Source: Amorphochlora amoebiformis
Taxonomy: Eukaryota > Cercozoa > Chlorarachniophyceae
DNA length: 64,000 nucleotides
Reading direction: 5' to 3'
Assembly: GCA_054601695.1 (NCBI GenBank)
Contig: BAAHQB010000045.1
Coordinates: forward strand, 620,001-684,000
Shown here: positions 27,934 to 64,000 of the stretch, piece after piece
Layout: each line of letters begins with the position of its first letter
How positions within the stretch are numbered: position 1 is the stretch's first letter
Made by a program: the position numbers and the translations under genes
Notes under the pieces: generated by a model
The model's database searches: none
Told to the model about the DNA's origin: nothing
Seen by the model: only the letters and a program-made list of their open reading frames with translations

Positions 27934-28197
27934 CTGTATATATATTTATACGTATATATAACATATACATATATGCATATATATATACATACATATATAT
28001 ATATATATATATAAATATATATGCATATGTAAATATATATATATATATATATATATATACCTATACATATATTATATATTTGTACTTACGAATAAATATA
28101 TAAATATGTAAAACGCGTTATGTGTGTATGTAACTATATGCGCATGTACGTAACTATATGCGCATGTACGTCTATACTGTAATACACATATATTACA

Positions 28198-28232
<35 letters not shown>

Positions 28233-28311
28233 GTGAATGTCAAAAATGTGTATACATAGATACATATGTAAATTTGATATATGTACATATGTGTATATGT
28301 CTAATGTACAC

Positions 28312-28350
<39 letters not shown>

Positions 28351-28382
28351 AATATACATACATATATATATATATATATAAA

Positions 28383-28421
<39 letters not shown>

Positions 28422-28523
28422 AGAGAGAGGGAGAGAGATTTATATGTATATACATACGCGTATACAATATTTATAAAACGCTTACATGTATGTTACATAG
28501 ATATACATTGTGTACATGTATCT

Positions 28524-28590
<67 letters not shown>

Positions 28591-28668
28591 GTAGATTGAA
28601 TAATATATACACACGAGTATCATACATATACACACATATATATAATATACATAGAGATGTACTCACAC

Positions 28669-28725
<57 letters not shown>

Positions 28726-28860
28726 GAAAAATATGTCAATGCCTATCTAATATATGCGGGTATAGATACAGCATATATGTCGGATATTATATTCACCTTT
28801 CCATTCTCACCTGGCAAGAAAAATACACATGTGTCTCCAGCCTTAGAGGCCTTCTCCAAC
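26521..28860 (-). CDS. Unrecognised protein, five 3' exons
   Basis: Exons 5' to 3': 28860-28811, 27772-27702, 27576-27502, 27257-27207 and 26619-26521. Junctions are GT-AG and in phase. The readable part encodes [20 protein letters not shown], then [19 protein letters not shown], then a charged helix ([18 protein letters not shown]), [14 protein letters not shown], and a C-terminus [20 protein letters not shown] do not recognise a family. The donor at 27701 (gtctag) is weak. Upstream exons exist, because exon 28860 starts in phase 2. The leader exon at 31004 may be the first, but the connecting exon was not found. Confidence 0.6.
27088..27160. repeat. (AT)n joined to (ATT)n satellite
   Basis: A dinucleotide run passes directly into about 20 copies of att. 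The poly-Tyr and poly-Ile frames here are artefacts. It lies in an intron of the 28860-26521 gene. Confidence 0.95.
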
Positions 28861-28969
28861 CTAAAAATATTATTCACATAGCAAAATGCTGAATGTATAA
28901 ACATACATATTCATGAGTGTGAATGTATTATATTATAATCCACATACGTGTAGTATGCATGAACATTTA

Positions 28970-29010
<41 letters not shown>

Positions 29011-29132
29011 GTATACATATATATATATATATATATACGTAAATGTATATGTATTTATTTATACACACATGTAACACGTAATGTATATGTGTGTACTTAA
29101 TATGTATGCATATGAATATATATATATATATA

Positions 29133-29188
<56 letters not shown>

Positions 29189-29278
29189 TGCGTGCGTGGT
29201 GCAATACATATGTATACATACATACGTGTGTATCATATTTGAATATATCTAATAATATGTAAATACTTATTTATATAT

Positions 29279-29329
<51 letters not shown>

Positions 29330-29413
29330 CGTAATGTATACATATGCATTAACATATAGATTTACACACACTCACATATTTATATATATATATATAATAT
29401 ATATACATATATA

Positions 29414-29506
<93 letters not shown>

Positions 29507-29787
29507 TTACCAATATTGTAACTTTACATATTTACACATACACAAATACGTATATGTATATTATATATATATATATATATATTTACATATATATATATAC
29601 ATATATATAAATTGTATGTGTGTATAGATATATATACACACACACTCCCATATAAATATGTATATATATATATATATATATAATGATATATTGAATATCC
29701 GACCAGAAATCGGACTCTCCGGTCGAAACAATGTGTTTGGCAAGTGGTAGCATTTCGGACTGTGTGGCCTCGACGGTGGGAAGATAG

Positions 29788-29868
29788 CAGCAGCGACCAC
29801 ATTCACGTGGGCATGAAAGGCCTTTGTATTAAACTTAGAGTGCAAGGCTTGACTAGGATAATGTGGAG
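29788..29868 (+). pseudogene. Diverged copy of a sterol-glucosyltransferase exon
   Basis: The plus strand reads [18 protein letters not shown]. This matches HVGMKSLCSKFRVDHGL of the fragment at 37194 at 12 of about 17 positions. Most differing codons differ at the third base (AAA/AAG, CTT/CTG, TGT/TGC, GTG/GTC), so the plus strand was coding when the copies diverged. It is followed by gtaaaa. No other matching exon is nearby. The opposite strand is also open, but the codon pattern argues against it. Confidence 0.5.
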
Positions 29869-29966
29869 GGTAAAATGGCAGTATCACTTTTCTGTTTGAA
29901 ATTTTATGCGTACCATGCATCATGTAGATATTCATATGTGCAACAACACATGTGCATATGTGTATG

Positions 29967-30005
<39 letters not shown>

Positions 30006-30021
30006 GTATACATACACACAC

Positions 30022-30097
<76 letters not shown>

Positions 30098-30132
30098 TAT
30101 AAAATATATAATATATATATAATATAAAATAT

Positions 30133-30167
<35 letters not shown>

Positions 30168-30251
30168 ATATAATATAATATAATATAATATATATATATA
30201 TATATATATGTGTATTTACATAGTATTTACATACATACAAACCCACACACG

Positions 30252-30322
<71 letters not shown>

Positions 30323-30441
30323 AATTATATATATAAATTATATTAATAAATAATAATAAATAATAAATAATAAATAATAATAATAATAAATAAATACATA
30401 TATATATATATTATATATATATTTATTATTATTATTATTAA

Positions 30442-30498
<57 letters not shown>

Positions 30499-30505
30499 AA
30501 ATATA

Positions 30506-30548
<43 letters not shown>

Positions 30549-30715
30549 CATATACACATATATATATATATATGTCTATTTACACATATTTATACATATT
30601 ATACACACCACAATCATGTATACATATTATGTACACCGCACTCTAACCTTAACACTCTGCCTCACAGCTATCCCATCCCATCCCCAAAAAATCACCCCAG
30701 CCCTCCCGACGTTAC

Positions 30716-31002
30716 CCGTCTTCGATTGAAACCTTGACGTCTTCTCGTCGATCCGACCCAACGCCTCCAATATAGCGTCCGCGCCCCTCGACAATTGGAA
30801 TTCCACTCTTTTCTTAGAGTCTTCCGATGTCACTCCTCCATCTTCCCTCCCATGAGCTCCATGGACGGCGGAGAATCTGCCGGGTATTCTCCCGTGTCGT
30901 ACGACGTGGCCACGAAACCAGCTTCTATTGATTTTTTTGGCGCTAAAAATGAAACCTTGCAATGGAATGCATATAGCAAGGAGAAGGGAAAGCTTTGAAC
31001 CC

Positions 31003-31004
<2 letters not shown>
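30716..31004 (-). CDS. Possible first exon with signal peptide
   Basis: The minus strand is open from an ATG at 31004. It encodes MGSKLSLLLAICIPLQGFIF, a signal-peptide-like start, then a basic stretch (HVVRHGRIPGRF) and a charged segment (SEDSKKRVEFQLSRGADAIL) and RIDEKTSRFQSKTG before gtaacg. The leader suggests a secretory or complex-plastid protein. It may start the minus-strand gene that ends at 26521, but the linking exon was not found. Two other frames of this segment are also open, so the reading is uncertain. Its ATG overlaps that of the PH gene. Confidence 0.4.
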
Positions 31005-36267
<5,263 letters not shown>

Positions 36268-36720
36268 ATATTATAGCAGGAACTGTCTCAGGCGAATGAC
36301 TTCACAGAAATTAATTTCTTATCTCACAATGTACATTGTCACGATACAATTAGTAGAAATTCTAGAATTAGCTCTGGGTCTAAACTACGACCTACGTAGT
36401 TGTGATGATAAACTTGACTCTACCACTGCAAGTGTAGCCGTAGCGTCGGGAATACCGCAAGTTAAAATGTTTCTAGAATTAGATTAATAGATTCTAGATA
36501 ACTAATCATATATATTTTATAAAAGTCACTGCGAACTTATATATACAAAAACGCGTGATATAAATAGTACATGCATGCCATTTTTAATAGTAGTAATTAA
36601 TCTAGGTAATGGACCCGGCATTGCTAATCGCAAGCCGCAGATATATCAATCAGTTACATTTTTGAATGTAAGTTTTTGTAATGATTTATAAACAACTTGA
36701 ATTCGATTGCCATCGATAAG
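36268..36720. other. Intergenic gap between convergent genes
   Basis: 453 bp of mostly unique AT-rich sequence between the stop of the PH gene (36267) and the stop of the DUF2358-SOUL gene (36721). It contains ttctagaatta twice. Nothing coding was supported. Confidence 0.6.
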
Positions 36721-53593
<16,873 letters not shown>

Positions 53594-53700
53594 CGTTGTC
53601 ACTGAACTTAACCGATTCTAATCCGTCAGTACCCGCGCTTGGATTTTATTACCGGAAATTCCCCGGGGATCCCCCGGGATTTATAGTAGTTTTGGCCTTC
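53594..53700. promoter_or_regulatory. Bidirectional promoter interval
   Basis: 107 bp between the divergent ATGs at 53593 (-) and 53701 (+). It contains the GC-rich palindromic words ccccggggatcccccggg at 53671. No TATA-like element was assigned. Confidence 0.5.
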
Positions 53701-54664
53701 ATGGGAACGGGGGTCTTGCCCCGGTCAGAGGAGCTGATGCTCCTCCGTTATGCCTCCATCACATCTGTGATTGTTGGATGGTTCATTCTAATGGGGCTTC
53801 GCGGGTCGCTCGCGGTGTTGATGATGGTCGCCGGGATAGTTGGAGTGGTTTGGGCCGCTGCTCAAGATTTCAAGCTCCGAGTGGAAGAGAAGGGATTGGT
53901 GGATATGCTACCCGCAGGACTTCGTGACGTTACAATGGACAGGTGCTTTCCTCAATCCTACTTTGGATTAATTGTTTTCAGGGTTTCCTTCATCAATGTA
54001 CATTTTTTGGTATTTGCGGATTCTTGCATCTTTTGCATGTATATGGATGGAGGATTAGCCAATGACCAGGATAGACACTCATGGGTAGTATACTAGCTAT
54101 ATGACGGTGAATTATAACAAGTGGAGCATGTGTGAGCCACATGATTGACGTCCGGTTTTTGAACAGGTCGATTATGGAGATTTTACGGCCAGTTGGTAAT
54201 AAAGTTTTTGATACACCTCAGCCCAAGGAATCAACTAATCTGATCTTACCATATCCCTCTCAGTGCCATGGGTGGATACGACCATGTTCGTACAAACCGG
54301 CGGGATGTTCGTTGTTTCGGGCATCCTTGCCTTCATCGATGAGTCGAAATACCAAGATTTCCTCTCGAAACTGCCGGGGGATCTCCAGGTGAATGACCAA
54401 CAGTTATATACTTCGAAATTGGATCTTTACATGACTATCTTTTCTTCTATCCAGCGGTTATTGAAGCGCAGGGGAGGGATATATCACATGTTGCCGTCTG
54501 TGGTTCAGGTAATCTGATGAGCTGCATCAGTCGAACGAGCTAACCTTACAACTTCTGATTATGACTATAAATATTTACTCTTGCTATTGGACTATGAACA
54601 GAAACATATGCTCCCCAAGCGCCGATTGCTCACTTCGCACTCAGGTCCGCTTATTAAAACATGA
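53701..54664 (+). CDS. Multi-pass membrane protein, family not recognised
   Basis: Exons: 53701-53942, 54167-54195, 54264-54388, 54455-54508 and 54602-54664. The sum is 513 nt, or 170 residues, all in phase. The start chosen is the only suitable ATG (MGTGVLPRSEELMLLRYASI); the frame is open upstream without ATG. Two hydrophobic segments follow close together (SITSVIVGWFILMGL and AVLMMVAGIVGVVWAAA), then a charged loop (DFKLRVEEKGLVDMLPAG), a third likely segment (MFVVSGILAFI), and a basic C-terminal tail (KHMLPKRRLLTSHS). Introns are short (66-224 bp) and free of AT satellite, unlike its neighbours. I do not know its function. Confidence 0.7.
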
Positions 54665-54739
54665 ATACATGGAGCATTACAGAAAGAAGCGTTTGATTGT
54701 ATCCCTCTCGCTCTGCTTAAATTATGCAAATGTCTATAT

Positions 54740-54741
54740 AG

Positions 54742-54794
<53 letters not shown>

Positions 54795-54854
54795 CATCTA
54801 CACACACACACACACACGTATGTATAATATACATACAACACACACATATACATT

Positions 54855-54892
<38 letters not shown>

Positions 54893-54975
54893 ATATAATT
54901 GTAATAAGTATATTTTATATATAACGTAATAAGAATAATAATATTACATACAAACAAAGCGCACACACATTATAT

Positions 54976-55043
<68 letters not shown>

Positions 55044-55098
55044 AATATATATATATATATATGTATGTGTAAAAAATACATATTATATTTTATGTATA

Positions 55099-55130
<32 letters not shown>

Positions 55131-55152
55131 CATATGTATATATATATATATT

Positions 55153-55241
<89 letters not shown>

Positions 55242-55270
55242 CACATATATATCTAAATATAAATGAACAC
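54740..55270. repeat. AT and CA satellite
   Basis: (AT)n with (CA)n near 54800 and 54860, between the membrane-protein gene and the tail-anchored gene. If the latter has a separate first exon, it is hidden here or missing. No ATG-bearing exon was recognised. Confidence 0.85.
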
Positions 55271-55356
55271 ATAAGCCTCCCTACACCCCTACCAGCCGGC
55301 CCTTCACGCTCAGCTGTAACCCCGCTCAACCCACCAACTGTGAAAAACCCCCACAG

Positions 55357-56284
55357 CCTTCTTCACGACGAGAAGCACGTAAGCGCTTTCAATTTTGGCT
55401 TGCTTTCAAACCTACCTTCGTGATCCGCTAATATTTCAGGGGACGAAACTGGCAGACGCTCCTCTAGAGTCCAAGGAAGCTAAGACTCCGCCGTATTCGC
55501 AGGACGTATTTGACCTTGGTAAGTCGTTCGTTTTGCATTGTGAACACTGTTACGCACACACCTGGATGTACACGCTGCCACCGACGCCCGTCAGACTAAC
55601 ATCATATCTATCTGCTAAGCCACGGAACCGATCTACACCTACGGTGAAACTGTCAACGTTGTAGATGAAAAGAAAACCAGCTGGAGGTGTACCTCATAAA
55701 CCCTGCTCGATAAAACCCTAACCCTAACCTTAACCTTCACCCTAACCCTAACCCTAACCTTAATCCTAACCCCAACCTTAACCCTAACCCTAACCCTAAC
55801 CCGAACCCTACCTCTAACCCTTACCGATACCCAACCCTAATCCTAACCCTAACCCTAACCCTAAGCTTAATCCTCACCGTAACCCTAACCCTAACCCTAA
55901 CCCCCCCCCCTCGCTTCTTCTCGTCTTATCATAATCCTTCACGCAGCCACGCTTCCAAGATACTGTACTCGAGAAGAAACTGTGAGGAAACCCGTTCTGC
56001 TGTTTTGAACCTTTTCCGCCGATTTGGGGACGAATTGGTATTTGGAAACTTAGGTCTTGAATTTATGGGTTACCTGACGCGGTTTGTATATATATATGTT
56101 ATAATTGCAACAGTATGAACCTGTCGAGAACGCATTGTTTGATGTGGCGTGGATTACTATGACGCGAATTAGTTACAGGATCTACAAAAATATCAATGGG
56201 TAAGAGAGTACATAGATATGTTGATATATGTATATATGTATATATATATATATATATATATTATATATGTATATAGATATATAT

Positions 56285-56318
<34 letters not shown>

Positions 56319-56335
56319 ATATATATACATTTATA

Positions 56336-56373
<38 letters not shown>

Positions 56374-56518
56374 CATCGTTACTTCTTCTCTTCCAACAAA
56401 ATGAAACAACCTAATCAGACGGCGTCTGCAAAAGATTTTGTTCTGGACGGCACTCATCCTGCTAGGTTTGAAACTTCTGCTTCGTAGATCTTCTAGAATG
56501 TTGATTGCAAGCAAGTAA
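55357..56518 (+). CDS. Tail-anchored membrane protein, six 3' exons
   Basis: Exons: 55357-55378 (5' end uncertain), 55440-55518, 55620-55686, 55947-56037, 56114-56199 and 56419-56518, GT-AG and in phase. The protein reads [20 protein letters not shown], then [20 protein letters not shown], a helical part ([20 protein letters not shown]), then [20 protein letters not shown]. It ends with a single hydrophobic segment ([17 protein letters not shown]) and a short basic tail, the layout of a C-terminal anchor. The frame is open upstream of 55357 into a Pro-rich stretch ([12 protein letters not shown]), so exon 1 may be longer. No start codon was identified. The family is not recognised; a SNARE-like or other tail-anchored adaptor is possible. 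Confidence 0.65.
55712..55910. repeat. Interstitial telomeric repeat in an intron
   Basis: About 30 CCCTAA units, some degenerate (ccttaa, cccgaa), lie between exons 55620-55686 and 55947-56037 of the tail-anchored gene and end in a run of ten C. The TTAGGG type suggests the organism's telomere repeat. Orientation is C-rich on the coding strand, where it also provides a pyrimidine-rich tract. Confidence 0.95.
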
Positions 56519-56691
56519 TCTAGATATAACCAGCAGAATAAGGCTGCTGCTTAGAAAGAAGTTCATCGCGTAATTATATATATATATATAAAAATTAAGT
56601 TTCTGAACAGTTTCACCTGATATCATAAGCCTAGACACAATGTTCCGAATGATCATAGGCAAAAATACGTATGTTGAGCCAATGGAGTGCC

Positions 56692-56895
56692 GTGCGCATA
56701 CGTACGTGCGCATACGTACGTGCGCATACGTACGTGCGTATACGTACGTGCCCATACGTACGTGCGCATACGTACGTGCGCATACGTATGTGCGCATACG
56801 TACGTGCGCATACGTACAGGTACTACGTGCGCATATGTGCGCATACGTACTTCCAGTACGTGCGCATGTATCCGCATACGTACGTACGTATACTA
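56692..56895. repeat. Tandem tacgtacgtgcgca repeat
   Basis: About twelve 14-bp units cgtacgtgcgcata with variants run to 56895. The sequence alternates purine and pyrimidine and is nearly self-complementary. All frames are open because the repeat lacks stop codons, giving Thr-Tyr-Val-Arg strings. It lies between the convergent tail-anchored and DUF3883 genes. Confidence 0.93.
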
Positions 56896-57228
56896 TTACT
56901 AGTCAATGATTATGATCATGGTACGTGTTTGATTACATGCGTACCACATTCCGTCATAAACTAATAAATACTTTAATAGTAATGAAATTAGTAGCTTAGT
57001 ACAAGTAATAGTTACTTGTACATACTAGTAGACGCACTAGTTACGTACTTGAAAGTATCAAATGCGTGCTCATGCTTGAATTATCATCAGATCTCGATTT
57101 ATATGTAAACTGTCTAACTCACACATATCTCATGATAGTAATAAATAAAACAGTGGGATATCCCCAATTGAACCACATAAATATTAATGCTTGGTCATGG
57201 TCATTGATACTTATTTAGTAGTGATATT

Positions 57229-57402
57229 TCAACGGTGGTTAGATTGGAGTTCATTGCGAATTTTTTTTTTTTTTTGAGATTGAACGGTTAGTACATGAGC
57301 GCTATATCATGATAGTGAACTCCAATCTAACCACTATCATGATATAGCGCTCATGTACTAACCGTTCAATCTCAAAAAAAAAAAAAATTCGCAATGAACT
57401 TA
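57229..57402. repeat. Long hairpin with poly(T)/poly(A) arms
   Basis: The arm tcattgcgaa, T(15), gagattgaacggttagtaca, tgagcgctatatcatgata pairs with its inverse complement that begins tatcatgatatagcgctcat and ends ttcgcaatga. The about 20-bp spacer between the arms (gaactccaatctaaccac) is itself the inverse complement of the sequence just before the left arm (gtggttagattggagttc). This folded-back order suggests template switching or a fold-back element. Confidence 0.9.
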
Positions 57403-57511
57403 AAATCAGTACATCTGTGTTATCTCAGCGCTCGTTCAACGTGCAGCGTAAAGAGACTTTAAAATTGAAATTTGCCGTACATGAATGTGTCACACGCTGG
57501 CTTGTACCTGG

Positions 57512-63383
<5,872 letters not shown>

Positions 63384-63499
63384 CTGTCAATATACCCACA
63401 TATATATATATATATATATATAATACCTAGATAAACATATATATATATATATATGTGTGTGTGTACATATACTTATATATATAAATATATATCTGTTCG

Positions 63500-64000
<501 letters not shown>

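Noticed and set aside
30795-30998. Plus-strand frame MSSMDGGESAGYSPVSYDVA as the first exon of the PH gene
   Set aside because: It ends in a stop with no donor before it. The ATG at 31003 leads in phase into the PH domain.

Overview
This window looks like nuclear DNA from a eukaryote with very intron-rich genes. Most of it is simple sequence, chiefly (AT)n and (ATAC/ATGT)n, with large GA/CT, AAT and GTAAGA satellites. The long frames reading Tyr-Ile repeats, Ser-Leu repeats or Leu-Thr-Tyr-Ser repeats are these satellites and not genes. Real coding sequence sits in short islands (5 to about 290 nt) that begin after AG, end before GT, and join in phase. I built the gene models by hand from those splice sites. 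In four complete models (2188-3514, 5897-11108, 31003-36267, 53701-54664) the exon lengths sum to a multiple of three. The acyl-CoA-binding gene does too.

Layout: a small unrecognised gene (+, 2188-3514); a nine-exon unrecognised gene (+, 5897-11108); a 21-exon gene for an NHL-repeat propeller followed by a Pro-rich linker and an HMG box (-, 23420-11517); a signal-peptide gene (-, from 25508) head to head with an acyl-CoA-binding protein gene (+, 25619-25965); an unrecognised gene (-, 28860-26521) with a possible leader exon at 31004-30716; a PH-domain coiled-coil gene (+, 31003-36267); a roughly 17-kb gene for a DUF2358 (NTF2-like) plus SOUL haem-binding protein with an N-terminal targeting leader (-, 53593-36721), with a broken sterol glucosyltransferase fragment nested in its last intron on the other strand (36883-37383); a membrane-protein gene (+, 53701-54664); a tail-anchored protein gene (+, about 55357-56518); and the 3' part of a NO VEIN / DUF3883 (PD-(D/E)XK-like) gene (-, 63383-57512).

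The organism is probably a protist alga with a complex plastid. DUF2358+SOUL proteins are typical of plastid lineages, and this one begins with a hydrophobic signal-like segment followed by a basic, Ser/Thr/Arg-rich stretch, as in bipartite plastid leaders. TTAGGG-type telomeric repeats occur interstitially. A chlorarachniophyte-like alga would fit the intron density, but that is a guess.

The most striking pattern is that many introns carry tandem copies of the edge of the neighbouring exon: a few to about 45 coding bases plus the adjoining splice site, separated by AT microsatellite. This recurs at six or more exons of the DUF2358-SOUL gene, at three of four visible DUF3883 exons, and in the NHL-HMG gene. 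It suggests a genome-wide mode of intron growth that duplicates exon-intron boundaries. I could run no searches, so all family calls rest on motif recognition.
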